64,000 nucleotides of DNA from GCA-2725625 sp964574215 (GTDB lineage: Bacteria > Pseudomonadota > Alphaproteobacteria > Rhodospirillales > UBA2165). Below are positions 35,070 to 43,852 of the stretch, in pieces; the stretch's first letter is position 1, and every line of letters starts with the position of its first letter. The notes under the pieces were generated by a model. It saw nothing but the letters and a program-made list of their open reading frames with translations, had not been told where the DNA came from and did not search any database. The stretch spans positions 1-64,000 of the forward strand of contig CAZNLR010000024.1 in assembly GCA_964574215.1 (NCBI GenBank). The letters are read 5' to 3'. The translations under genes and the position numbers were made by a program.

Positions 35070-36050
35070 TCACGGCCATTGCCAGCGGGCCACATCAATG
35101 AGGCTTTGAGGCAGGTCCAAATGGGTGATGACGAAGTCGGTGCTGATCGATAGAGCCAGCGCGCCGACGAGAGAGACGAATATACCCGCCAGGACCCATT
35201 TGCCGAATGCTTCGTGTTCCCGGTTGATAAACCAGGCGAAAATCACCTGAAAGACCGTGGTGGTTTGCTGGATCGGCGCGACGACGCTGACCGGCGCCAC
35301 CGATAAAGCCATGAAACGCAGCATTTGCGACAAGCCGATGAACAGCGCCGACAGCAGGAACCATTTGGCCGTGACACGTGACATGGCGGTGACGTGGCTT
35401 ATCTTGCCCGGCAAGGCCAAAACCAAGAGGACGACGATGGCGGCGGCGCTATAGGACACCGTACCGCCCGCCATACCGACGGTCGGATCAGCGCCACTGA
35501 TGGCGGCCCGGATAAAGATGGCGCTGGACCCGAACCCCAGTGCCGAGCCCGTGGCAAACAGTATGCCTTCGCCGAAATTAGGCGTGAAAACGGGTTTACT
35601 TTTGCTGCTGTTGGCGCCGATCTTTTTGCGGTCCCTCAGCATGATCATCGGTCCCAGGATCACCAGACAGATGCCCATCAGGCGCAGAGGCGTCAGGGTT
35701 TCGTCCAGCAACCAGATGGCCAGCACCAGCGACAGGATCACGTTGAGCTGTTGCACCGGGCGGACCAGATTGGCCCCCATGGCCTTGATCGCCCGATAAT
35801 TGCAGTAGCGGCCGAATACGAAATGGATGACCCCCGCCGCGGCCAGCAAAACATAGGTCTGGCCGGTAAATTCCCGCAACATGCCGAGCGATCCGGCAGC
35901 GACAGTGAATACAAAAAATATGGGAACACCCAGGGGAACGGATATGGCCATACCCTGCAGGACGGTACCGGTAAGAACGCCTCGGCGCATGCTGGCGCTG
36001 TTGAGGCCAAACAAAGCGGCGGACGCAAAAGCCAACAACGGGCCCATCAT
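35070..36050 (-). CDS. EamA/DMT family transporter
   Basis: 326-aa inner-membrane protein with about ten hydrophobic helices in two EamA repeats (~1-140 and ~165-310). The repeat signature RPVQQLNVILSLVLAIWLLDETLTPLRLMGICLVILG and its second copy SVVAPIQQTTTVFQVIFAWF are clear. Drug/metabolite exporters of this class move amino acids or other small molecules; the substrate is unknown. Convergent with the ankyrin gene (7-bp gap) and followed upstream by the alcohol dehydrogenase gene on the same strand, 27 bp away. Confidence 0.87.
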   Translation of the reverse strand: MMGPLLAFASAALFGLNSASMRRGVLTGTVLQGMAISVPLGVPIFFVFTVAAGSLGMLREFTGQTYVLLAAAGVIHFVFGRYCNYRAIKAMGANLVRPVQQLNVILSLVLAIWLLDETLTPLRLMGICLVILGPMIMLRDRKKIGANSSKSKPVFTPNFGEGILFATGSALGFGSSAIFIRAAISGADPTVGMAGGTVSYSAAAIVVLLVLALPGKISHVTAMSRVTAKWFLLSALFIGLSQMLRFMALSVAPVSVVAPIQQTTTVFQVIFAWFINREHEAFGKWVLAGIFVSLVGALALSISTDFVITHLDLPQSLIDVARWQWP

Positions 36051-36077
36051 CTAAAGGCGCCCCCGATTTCAAATCGA

Positions 36078-37169
36078 TTAATCAAAACGCAGGATCGGTT
36101 TGATGGTCGTACCCGCCTCGCTGTCCTCGAAGGCTTGGCCCAGCTGTTCGAACCGGTAATCCTTGACCAGGCGGTCGATGGGGAACCTACCGTCCATGAA
36201 ATAATCGACCAGTTGGGGAATGAAGATATCGGGATTGCTGCCGCCTTCGCTGATGCCTTGAATTGAACGGCCACCCAGGAAATGCCGCATGGGCAACGAC
36301 ATTTCCGCACCTTCCGCCGGGCTGGTGACGTAGCCGCACAAACCCCGGGGCGCCAGCACGTCGAAGGCCTGGCGCATGACGAAACCGACACCCGTGGTAT
36401 CGAGGGCGTACTCGACGCCGCCGGAGGTCATATCTATGAGTTCCGGCGCTACCGGGTCGGACGCCGCCAGCACCGTATCGTCGGCCCCCAGTTCCTTGGC
36501 CAGGTCCAACCGGTGGGCGTGGCGGTCGACGACGATGATCCGCCCGGCCCCGGCGATCCGCGCCGCCATTACCGCCGACAGGCCCAGCGCGCCGACCCCG
36601 AATATGGCCAGGCTCTTACCCGGCGGCAGGCGGAAATCATTCAGAATGGCGCCAGCGCCGGTTTGAAAGCCGCAGCCCATGGGCCCCAGTATTTCCAGCG
36701 GCGCATCCTTGCGTACCTTGACCACGCTGCGTTCGACGCCGATGGCGAATGTAGCGAAAGAGGATTGGCTGAAAAAATCGCCGTGCACCGGTTCACTGCC
36801 GGCGGACAGGTAATGACTGCCTTGCGGGCGCTGACTGACGAAATGATTGACCGTATGGCAATAGGCCGGGGCGGCTTCCAAACAACTGGGGCAATGGCCG
36901 CAGGAGGCGAAGGTCATCACCACGTGATCGCCTTTTTTAATCTTGGTAACGCCCGTGCCCACCTTTTCGACAATGCCCGCGCCTTCGTGACCCAGCACCA
37001 CGGGCCGGGGAATGGGGATACCACCCTCGGCGACTTTCAAATCGGTGTGGCAGACGCCGGTGGCGACCAGACGGACCAAAACCTCGCCCTCGCCGGGACC
37101 GGATAGATCAAGTTCCTCGAAGGTTGGTTGTTTGCTCTGGTCACGGAATACGGCGGCGCTGATCTTCAC
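36078..37169 (-). CDS. Zinc-dependent alcohol dehydrogenase (aryl-alcohol/AdhC-like)
   Basis: 363-aa medium-chain dehydrogenase. The catalytic zinc site has VCHTDLKVAEG and GHEGAGIVEKVG; the four structural-zinc Cys lie in CGHCPSCLEAAPAYC; the Rossmann motif is FGVGALGLSAVMAARIAG with VDRHAHRLDLAKELGAD indicating NAD preference (Asp). The closest type by eye is the benzyl-/aryl-alcohol and class-III-like group. The start region overlaps the upstream end of the MFS leader in the opposite direction. The physiological substrate is unknown. Confidence 0.9.
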   Translation of the reverse strand: MKISAAVFRDQSKQPTFEELDLSGPGEGEVLVRLVATGVCHTDLKVAEGGIPIPRPVVLGHEGAGIVEKVGTGVTKIKKGDHVVMTFASCGHCPSCLEAAPAYCHTVNHFVSQRPQGSHYLSAGSEPVHGDFFSQSSFATFAIGVERSVVKVRKDAPLEILGPMGCGFQTGAGAILNDFRLPPGKSLAIFGVGALGLSAVMAARIAGAGRIIVVDRHAHRLDLAKELGADDTVLAASDPVAPELIDMTSGGVEYALDTTGVGFVMRQAFDVLAPRGLCGYVTSPAEGAEMSLPMRHFLGGRSIQGISEGGSNPDIFIPQLVDYFMDGRFPIDRLVKDYRFEQLGQAFEDSEAGTTIKPILRFD

Positions 37170-37275
37170 GTCGTTCCCCTATTTTTGCTTGCTTTTTGCT
37201 TTGATGACTAAACTTAGCATTCGAAGAATTGCTAGCCAAGCATTGCCCCAACTGATAGGCATAGCGGGAATAGGC

Positions 37276-38520
37276 ATGAGGGAATCCCGTTTGAAAAAGC
37301 AACTGATGAGCAAGCCGATTTTGGTCCTGATATTGGGGACGATCATCCTGTGCGTTTCCTTCGGTCTGCGTTCCAGCCTGGGCGTCTATATGAAGCCCAT
37401 CAGCATCGATCTCGGCTGGGGGCGGGAGGTCTTTGCCTTCGCCCTCGCGCTGCAAAGTCTGCTGTGGGGGTTGTCGACACCGTTGATGGGCTATCTCGCC
37501 GACCGCTATGGACCAGCCAAAGTGGTCGCCGTCGGGGGGATTTTGTATACGGGCGGCCTCTATATGATGTCCCAGGCGTCGGTGCCTGCGGACGCCACCA
37601 TCGGGATCGGCGTGCTCACCGGTTTTGCCCTCAGCATGACTGGTTTTCCCATCATTCTATCGGTGATTGGCCGCCGCTTCCCGCCGCACCGGCGCTCCCT
37701 GGTGTTGGGAATCGGCAGTGCCGGCGGATCGTCTGGCCAACTGATCATCGTTCCCTATGGCCAGTATCTGATCAACGAGCACGGGTGGGTGGCGTCGTTG
37801 GTTCTGCTGGCCGTCATGTGCGCCGTTATTGTTCCCCTGGCGGCGTCCCTTGCAGGTGGCAACGAGCGGGCGGATGACGATCACTCCACCCAGAATATTT
37901 CCGAGGCTTTGCGGGAAGCCGGCGGCCACCGCGGTTATTGGTTGCTGATTTCCGGCTATTTCGTTTGTGGCTTCCAGACCATGTTTATCGGCGCCCACCT
38001 GCCCGCCTATCTCAGCGATCTTGGTCAATCCGACTGGGTCGGCGCGACGGCTTTGGCGTTGATCGGCGGCTTCAACATCATCGGCTGTATCTTGTGGGGC
38101 CTGGGCGGCGACCGTAAATCCAAAAAGCTGTTGCTGGCATCCATTTACAGCCTCCGGGCCCTGGTGATGATCGGCTTTATTCTGCTGCCCATGACCACGC
38201 CCGTCGTCGTCTTTCTTTCCGCCTGTATGGGCATGCTCTGGCTGGGGACGGTGCCCCTGACAACGGGCTTGGTGGTGCAGATCTTCGGCACCCAGTTCAT
38301 GGCGACACTGGTGGGCATTACTTTCTTCAGCCATCAGATCGGCAGTTTCTTAGGCATCTGGATGGGTGGCTATATCTACGATAACACCGGCAGTTACGAT
38401 CCTATTTTCTGGGGCGGGGTGATCCTCGGCCTGCTGGCGACCCTGGCGCACCTGCCCATCAACGACAGTCCGGTTCCCCGCCTGGCCCAAGAGGCGGCGG
38501 CAGCCCAAGCGGCTCAGTAA
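37276..38520 (+). CDS. Major facilitator superfamily transporter
   Basis: About 414 aa with twelve predicted helices. The cytoplasmic motif GYLADRYGPAKVVAVGG after helix 2 is MFS motif A, and the N-terminal SFGLRSSLGVYMKPISIDLGW is typical of the oxalate/monocarboxylate-like MFS clade (YbfB/OFA type). The ATG at 37276 is chosen from several in-frame starts because the longer forms run over the neighbouring dehydrogenase promoter. The next ATG is at 37306. A transported carboxylate is plausible but not shown. Confidence 0.87.
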   Translation: MRESRLKKQLMSKPILVLILGTIILCVSFGLRSSLGVYMKPISIDLGWGREVFAFALALQSLLWGLSTPLMGYLADRYGPAKVVAVGGILYTGGLYMMSQASVPADATIGIGVLTGFALSMTGFPIILSVIGRRFPPHRRSLVLGIGSAGGSSGQLIIVPYGQYLINEHGWVASLVLLAVMCAVIVPLAASLAGGNERADDDHSTQNISEALREAGGHRGYWLLISGYFVCGFQTMFIGAHLPAYLSDLGQSDWVGATALALIGGFNIIGCILWGLGGDRKSKKLLLASIYSLRALVMIGFILLPMTTPVVVFLSACMGMLWLGTVPLTTGLVVQIFGTQFMATLVGITFFSHQIGSFLGIWMGGYIYDNTGSYDPIFWGGVILGLLATLAHLPINDSPVPRLAQEAAAAQAAQ

Positions 38521-38556
38521 TCAGCGTGAATATCTGTAATTAAGGTGGCGGGTACC

Positions 38557-39192
38557 TTATTGGTTGGGCAGCAGGCCTTTGCCTTCATCCAGCCGCTTGT
38601 CGAAAAATTCGTGGAATTCCTCGCCCGTGTTACTCATGGGATAAGGTTCATCGGGAACGGGCACTTCCAAAAATTCGCACAGCGGCTCCCAGCCTGCTCC
38701 CAGGTTGAAGACCAACAGCCGTTCCGGTGGAAAGGCAGCCCGTACGGCTTCATTGTGTTTTTCGTATAAGGCGATGGTGTGATCCTGATCATGCAGACGG
38801 TTTTCGAAAACCCCTTCGCTGATCATTTTCAGTCCGATTGAATTCGGATCGGTCAAATTATTGACCACCTGCAAAATGGTCTTGGCGATACTGGCGTACC
38901 AGCTTTCGGCGTCTCGTATGGTAAGGAGGATTTTGGCGTCTGGGTAATGGGCGCTCAGTTCCCGCCAATAATAGGCGGTGGGCCAGTCGACCCCGGAACC
39001 GTACCCTTCGTACGCCTCATCCCAGTCAGGTGGGTTTCCTTGGGCTGCGGCCCGCCAGATTTTCTCCTGTTCAGGTATCGCGAGGGCGACCTTCATGTGA
39101 TGACATGGTCCGAAACCCAAAATTTCCAACGCCATTTTCATGGATTCCGTGCCGGTCCTGCCGAACCCGGCGCCGATAACCGATAGACCCAT
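38557..39192 (-). CDS. Sulfotransferase family protein
   Basis: 211 aa from the ATG at 39192, which has GGGAGGGG just upstream; the longer open frame to 39426 is not coding-like. The N-terminal PAPS loop is VIGAGFGRTGTESMKMALE, and the 3'-phosphate site is in KILLTIRDAESWYASIAKT. It matches the Sulfotransfer_4 group (short, cytosolic-type) often found beside acyl or lipid genes. It is divergent from the acyl-CoA synthetase gene with a 166-bp shared upstream region. Confidence 0.88.
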   Translation of the reverse strand: MGLSVIGAGFGRTGTESMKMALEILGFGPCHHMKVALAIPEQEKIWRAAAQGNPPDWDEAYEGYGSGVDWPTAYYWRELSAHYPDAKILLTIRDAESWYASIAKTILQVVNNLTDPNSIGLKMISEGVFENRLHDQDHTIALYEKHNEAVRAAFPPERLLVFNLGAGWEPLCEFLEVPVPDEPYPMSNTGEEFHEFFDKRLDEGKGLLPNQ

Positions 39193-39358
39193 ATCACCCC
39201 TCCCTATAAATCGTTGTTTCGTTTCTCTGGTTTCATTAGGCCAGAATTCAATTTTCCGGACAATAGATTTCGAACTTCCCAATCGCGGAAAGGATTTGAC
39301 GAACAATGTTGGGCGCGGAACAATACGTAGATTTCGAATTGTTTGGGGGAGGAAGTAT

Positions 39359-40885
39359 ATGCTGGGAACGGTGTCGCAAAATTTTCTGAGAAACGTAAGC
39401 AGTTGGCCGGACCGGACGGCGGTCATGTACGAAGACCAGACTTACAGCTTTGGCGATTTGAATGCGCGGGTGAACCGATTGGCCCATTTTCTGGCCGATC
39501 TCGGCGTTAAGCAGGGAGACGGCGTCGGATTGTTTCTCAACAATTGTCTCGAATTCGCCGTCGCCTTCATGGCCTGCCAGAAGCTGGGCGCCATTGCTTC
39601 CTGCCTCAACTATCGGCTGACGGCGGGGCCGGTCGGTTACACGGCGCGGCAGGAAAACCTGAAAGCCATAATCTTCCACCATGCGGTCGCCGCCGTTGCC
39701 ACCGAAATCAAAGCCGATACGCCGTCCTGTCAGTTTATTTGCGTCGGCGACGGCTCCGACGACTGGCATCGTTTCTCCTCAAGCGAAAGTTTCCCCGACA
39801 CGGAACCGCCTACCATCGCAATTGAGGAAACCGATTTGTGCAGTGTCATCCATACCTCGGGCACGACGGGGAGACCCAAAGGCGCCGCTTTCACCCATCA
39901 GTCCCAGGCCATCTCGGCCATTCAATATTGCCTGGAGATGGGGTTGGACCGCAGCCATGTGGGGATGACCCTGGCGCCCGCGGTCATCGGCGCCGCCACT
40001 AATTTTTTCGCCGCCTACATGCTGGTGGGCGGACCCCAGGTGATGATCGGCGAATACGAAGCGGAAAAAGCGTTGCAGTTGATCGCCCAACACGGTGTGA
40101 CGGAAATATTCGCCGTGCCGACCCAGATGTATCAAATGGCGGAAGCCATCGAAGGCATGGATGATCTCGATATTTCCTCTCTCCGGCTAATCCGTACGGG
40201 CGGGTCCTTGCTCGCGAAAACCCTGCTCGACAAGGTACGGGACAGCCTCCATTGCGAACTGCTCAATACCTACGGAACGACGGAAAGCTGTACGGCGGTC
40301 ACCGGCTCTCATACGGGCATCGATCCGGAAGACAAATGGGAAAGCATCGGCAAAGCCAGCTATTTCCAGGATATCCGCACCGTCGAGGTGGGTGACGCCG
40401 GGGAAGTAAACCCCAGTCAGGAAATATCCCAGCCGGGCGAAGGGCAGTTGATCAATCGGGGCTCCCAGTGCATTTCTGAGTATTACTGCTCGCCCGAGGA
40501 GGATCTATCGGTCGAGGACGGTTGGCAATTTACCCGGGACGTGGTGCGGGTTGACGAGGAGGGATTCATTTACCCCATCGACCGGGTCGACAATTTAATC
40601 ATCAGCGGCGGTGAAAACATGTATCCCCAGGAGATCGAATTTTATCTCTCCAAGCATCCACTGATTGTCGATGTTGCGGTCTGCGGCGCGCCGGATGATC
40701 AATGGGGACAGGCCATCAAGGCCCTGATCGTCCGCAAGTCGGACGAATTGACCGAGGAGGCGCTGGAAAAATATTGCCTGGAGGAAAGCGAGTTGCCGCG
40801 CCACAAACGGCCGCGGGTGGTGGAATTCGTCGAGTCCGTACCCCGCAATATCCTCGGAAAAATCGACCGCAATGTAGTTAGTTAA
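39359..40885 (+). CDS. AMP-dependent acyl-CoA synthetase
   Basis: 508 aa from the ATG at 39359, preceded by GGGGGAGGAAG. Adenylation motifs: HTSGTTGRPKGAAFTHQS (P-loop), LLNTYGTTESC (A5), then DNLIISGGENMYPQEIEF (A8 hinge) and the catalytic Lys in PRNILGKIDRN (A10). It activates an organic acid to its CoA ester, and chain length cannot be told. It sits 11 bp before a CocE-type hydrolase gene, so the two are probably co-transcribed. Confidence 0.9.
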   Translation: MLGTVSQNFLRNVSSWPDRTAVMYEDQTYSFGDLNARVNRLAHFLADLGVKQGDGVGLFLNNCLEFAVAFMACQKLGAIASCLNYRLTAGPVGYTARQENLKAIIFHHAVAAVATEIKADTPSCQFICVGDGSDDWHRFSSSESFPDTEPPTIAIEETDLCSVIHTSGTTGRPKGAAFTHQSQAISAIQYCLEMGLDRSHVGMTLAPAVIGAATNFFAAYMLVGGPQVMIGEYEAEKALQLIAQHGVTEIFAVPTQMYQMAEAIEGMDDLDISSLRLIRTGGSLLAKTLLDKVRDSLHCELLNTYGTTESCTAVTGSHTGIDPEDKWESIGKASYFQDIRTVEVGDAGEVNPSQEISQPGEGQLINRGSQCISEYYCSPEEDLSVEDGWQFTRDVVRVDEEGFIYPIDRVDNLIISGGENMYPQEIEFYLSKHPLIVDVAVCGAPDDQWGQAIKALIVRKSDELTEEALEKYCLEESELPRHKRPRVVEFVESVPRNILGKIDRNVVS

Positions 40886-40896
40886 GAGATACATTT

Positions 40897-42606
40897 ATGA
40901 CCAAATTACCTTACACATTGATTCAACGACCCGGGCTGGATCCCGCCTGGCATAAATATCCCGGCTTCAATCCGCGCAAAACCCGTGAAAATGGTATGAT
41001 TGTCGAGTGGGATGTGGGCATACCCATGCGGGACGGGGTGAATATCTACGCCGATATTTTCCGGCCCCAAGGAATAAAGGGAGGAAAAGGGCGCAGGCAG
41101 AAATTACCAGTCCTGGTCGCCTGGAGCCCGTATGGCAAGCATATCCCCTACCAATACAGCTTTGTAGTCGACAATGCGGGCGTTAATCCCAAATGGATTT
41201 CCAAATACACCGCCTTCGAATCCCCCGATCCCGTCTACTGGACCAAACATGGCTATGCCGTCGTCAACGTCGATATCAGGGGGTTGCTGCACTCGGAAGG
41301 CGATGGCCAGTTCTGGTGCCATGACGAAGGAGATGACGGCTACGATCTGGTCGAATGGCTGGCCGCGCAAAACTGGTGCAGCGGCAAAGTGGGCATGACC
41401 GGCGTCTCGTATCTGGCCATCGCCCAATGGCAGATCGCCGCCAAGCGCCCGCCGCACCTGGCAGCCATCAATCCATGGGAAGGTCTCAGCGATATGTTCC
41501 GGGAATTCTGTTTCCACGGCGGTATTCCCGAGCTTGCTTTTTCGCCCATCTGGCAAAAATCCGTCTCTTATTCCCGGAACAAGGTGGAAGATGTTCTGGA
41601 GATGATGAAAGAGCACCCCTATTTCGACAAATACTGGGCGACCAAAGTCGCCGATTTCACCAAGATCGACGTGCCGGCCTACGTGGTGGCCAGCTGGACC
41701 GACCAGGGATTGCATCTCCGCGGCACCCTGGAGGCGTATAAAAAGATCGCCTCGCAGGACAAATGGCTGGAAATTCACGGCCGCAAAAAGTGGCAGTATT
41801 ACCATCAACCTGAGAGCGTGGAAAAACAACGGATATTCTTCGACCGCTATTTGAAAGGCATCGACAGTGGCGTCGATAAATGGCCCAAGGTTCGGCTGGA
41901 AGTCCGCAATAAATATTACGACGGTAAATTCAGAAACGAGAAGGAATGGCCGCTGGCCCGCACTCGGTACAGGAAACTGTATTTGGACGCCCGTAACGGA
42001 TCCATGCAGGCCACGCCGGTTAAGGCCAAGTCAAAATGCCGCTACGAGGCCTACGGCGACGAATCCCGCTGTCCATCGGCCTATAGCCACGAGCGGGCGG
42101 TGTTTGACTACCGGTTCAGGAAAGCGACCGAACTGACGGGGCACATGAAGCTGCGCCTGTGGGTCGAATCCGAAACCGCCGATGATACGGATATATTCGT
42201 CGCCATCCAGAAATACAGCCGCAAGGGGGCATATGTTCCCATGGCCGCATTTAACGCTCTGAAGGATGGGCCGGTCGCTTTGGGATGGCTCCGTGCGTCG
42301 CACCGTGAACTGGATGAAAAACGGTCCACGCCCCAGCAACCATGGCTAAAACACAAACGGCGGTTAAAACTAAAACCCGGTGAACCGGTGCCGGTGGATA
42401 TTGAGATTTGGCCCTCCGGAACGCGATTTGCCGCCGGTGAGCGATTGCGGGTGGTGGTGCAGGGCAGCGATATTTACAAGTATGCCAAATGGATCGTCCG
42501 CGCCGGTCATCCGGAGACCATCAACGATGGCCGGTACTTAATACATACGGGCGGTAAACATGATTCCCATCTGCTCGTCCCGGTTATTCCTGGTCGAGGC
42601 CGGTAG
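40897..42606 (+). CDS. CocE/NonD family hydrolase (X-Pro dipeptidyl peptidase S15 fold)
   Basis: 569-aa alpha/beta-hydrolase. The nucleophile elbow is GMTGVSYLAIAQW (Ser in GVSYLA), with the N-terminal VEWDVGIPMRDGVNIYADIF and VNVDIRGLLHSEG typical of the S15/CocE group, and a C-terminal jelly-roll domain (~350-560, ending VHTGGKHDSHLLVPVI). Such enzymes cleave esters or amides, for example cocaine esterase and glutaryl-7-ACA acylase. Pairing with an acyl-CoA synthetase suggests release and then activation of an acid. No signal peptide. Confidence 0.9.
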   Translation: MTKLPYTLIQRPGLDPAWHKYPGFNPRKTRENGMIVEWDVGIPMRDGVNIYADIFRPQGIKGGKGRRQKLPVLVAWSPYGKHIPYQYSFVVDNAGVNPKWISKYTAFESPDPVYWTKHGYAVVNVDIRGLLHSEGDGQFWCHDEGDDGYDLVEWLAAQNWCSGKVGMTGVSYLAIAQWQIAAKRPPHLAAINPWEGLSDMFREFCFHGGIPELAFSPIWQKSVSYSRNKVEDVLEMMKEHPYFDKYWATKVADFTKIDVPAYVVASWTDQGLHLRGTLEAYKKIASQDKWLEIHGRKKWQYYHQPESVEKQRIFFDRYLKGIDSGVDKWPKVRLEVRNKYYDGKFRNEKEWPLARTRYRKLYLDARNGSMQATPVKAKSKCRYEAYGDESRCPSAYSHERAVFDYRFRKATELTGHMKLRLWVESETADDTDIFVAIQKYSRKGAYVPMAAFNALKDGPVALGWLRASHRELDEKRSTPQQPWLKHKRRLKLKPGEPVPVDIEIWPSGTRFAAGERLRVVVQGSDIYKYAKWIVRAGHPETINDGRYLIHTGGKHDSHLLVPVIPGRGR

Positions 42607-42632
42607 AAAATGGGGCAGTTCTGCGATTTGGT

Positions 42633-42815
42633 CTATGAGAGCAGTCTTTCGACTTCCTGCAACACTTTTCCCCAATCCCTTTTTGGGCCGGACGCGTTTT
42701 CGTCGTCTCTCAATTTGGCGAGTCTTTTCGCTTCTAGTAAGGCTTCGGTCCCAAATTTATGGATGAGAAGCTCCGCCACATGAATGGTATCGTCGTTCAC
42801 CTGCATCAATTTCAT
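42633..42815 (-). CDS. Small conserved-type hypothetical protein
   Basis: 60 aa with amphipathic helical pattern (DDTIHVAELLIHKFGTEALL and AKRLAKLRDDE). It resembles the ~60-residue alphaproteobacterial proteins with an 'A-lLI-ryG--A---A--ra--l' helix pattern and a C-terminal Trp-x-x-ILR/VLQ motif (WGKVLQEVERLL). No good ribosome site is seen. It is convergent with the CocE-type gene. Confidence 0.6.
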   Translation of the reverse strand: MKLMQVNDDTIHVAELLIHKFGTEALLEAKRLAKLRDDENASGPKRDWGKVLQEVERLLS

Positions 42816-42876
42816 ATCGTGACGATTTTCGCCATTTCAATGAAAAAAGATGCACGGAATATAGGAAAATCCGGAT

Positions 42877-43806
42877 TCAGTATCCCGCGTCCCGGTCGAT
42901 CTCCTGGATCAACGGTTCACCCTTTTGAAATCGTTTGATGTTTTCGGCAAACTGGGGCGCGATCTGGCTGACCGGCGAGCGCCGCGCCACATGGGGCATG
43001 ATGGTGATCTTCGGGTGATCCCACAGGGGACTGTCGGCGGGTAAGGGTTCCGGCACGGTGACATCCAGCGTCGCCGCCGATAATTGGCCGCGGTCGAGGG
43101 CGGCGATCATGTCATCGGCATTAATATGGACGCCGCGCCCCAAATTGATGACCGACGCGCCTTCGGGCATTTTGGCAAAGGCATCTTTATTCAGTACCCC
43201 GATTGTTTGGGGCGTCACCGGTAACAGGCAGACGGCGATATCGGTGCGGGCGAGGAAATCATCGAACTCTTCTTCGCCATGGAACACTTTGATCGGTGCG
43301 TCCGGTTTGGGGGTCCGCGTCCAGGCGGCCACATCGAAATTCATTTTGCTTAACAACTCTGCCACCGGTTTGGCCATGACACCGTATCCTAAAAAGCCCA
43401 CGCGCTGATCTTCTGCCCATTTCTGCGCTAGAGGCCGCCAATCATGTTCGCGCTGCTGTTGCCGATATGTGGGCATTTGCCGGTGGTGGCTCAGTATCAG
43501 GGTTAGGGCGTACTCCGTCATGGAAGGGTCGCCTTCTTCCGGTTCGCCTTTGACGAGCGGTGTATTCGGAAGCTTGGGATGTTGTAGAATCCCGTCCACC
43601 CCCGCCAACATGGTCAACATCAGTTTGAGATTTGGCAGGTCCGGCAGATCGTCCAGTTCCGGCCGGCCCATGGCCAGATATTCTATGTCCGCCGGATCGC
43701 CAAGATCGGGCCAGACGCGAATTTCCAAATCGGGCAAAGGCCCGGCAAACGCTTCTACCCAGTCTTCGGGTGATCCCGCAATGGGGTTCATCAGGAGTAA
43801 TGCCAT
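42877..43806 (-). CDS. D-2-hydroxyacid dehydrogenase (glyoxylate/hydroxypyruvate reductase type)
   Basis: 309 aa from the ATG at 43806 (the open frame reaches 43950, but the extra N-terminus is not family-like). NAD(P) site VGFLGYGVMAKPVAELL with AAWTRTPKPDAP favouring NADP. Catalytic Arg in INLGRGVHINADDMIAAL, Glu in DVTVPEPLPADSPLWDHP, and His in ITIMPHVARRS. It resembles GhrA-type reductases of glyoxylate and hydroxypyruvate. It lies just before folC, at the right end of the accessory block. Confidence 0.9.
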   Translation of the reverse strand: MALLLMNPIAGSPEDWVEAFAGPLPDLEIRVWPDLGDPADIEYLAMGRPELDDLPDLPNLKLMLTMLAGVDGILQHPKLPNTPLVKGEPEEGDPSMTEYALTLILSHHRQMPTYRQQQREHDWRPLAQKWAEDQRVGFLGYGVMAKPVAELLSKMNFDVAAWTRTPKPDAPIKVFHGEEEFDDFLARTDIAVCLLPVTPQTIGVLNKDAFAKMPEGASVINLGRGVHINADDMIAALDRGQLSAATLDVTVPEPLPADSPLWDHPKITIMPHVARRSPVSQIAPQFAENIKRFQKGEPLIQEIDRDAGY

Positions 43807-43852
43807 ACCTGTTCTCTTATTTTTTCGAGTTCGGACGCCTAAAATGCCGGGC

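Noticed and set aside
35394..36266. Plus-strand open frame opposite the EamA and dehydrogenase genes
   Set aside because: It crosses two minus-strand genes and their gap and is low-complexity (His/Gln/Asp-rich) as expected of a shadow.
39193..39426. N-terminal extension of the sulfotransferase
   Set aside because: The PAPS loop must be near the N-terminus, and a strong ribosome site precedes the ATG at 39192.
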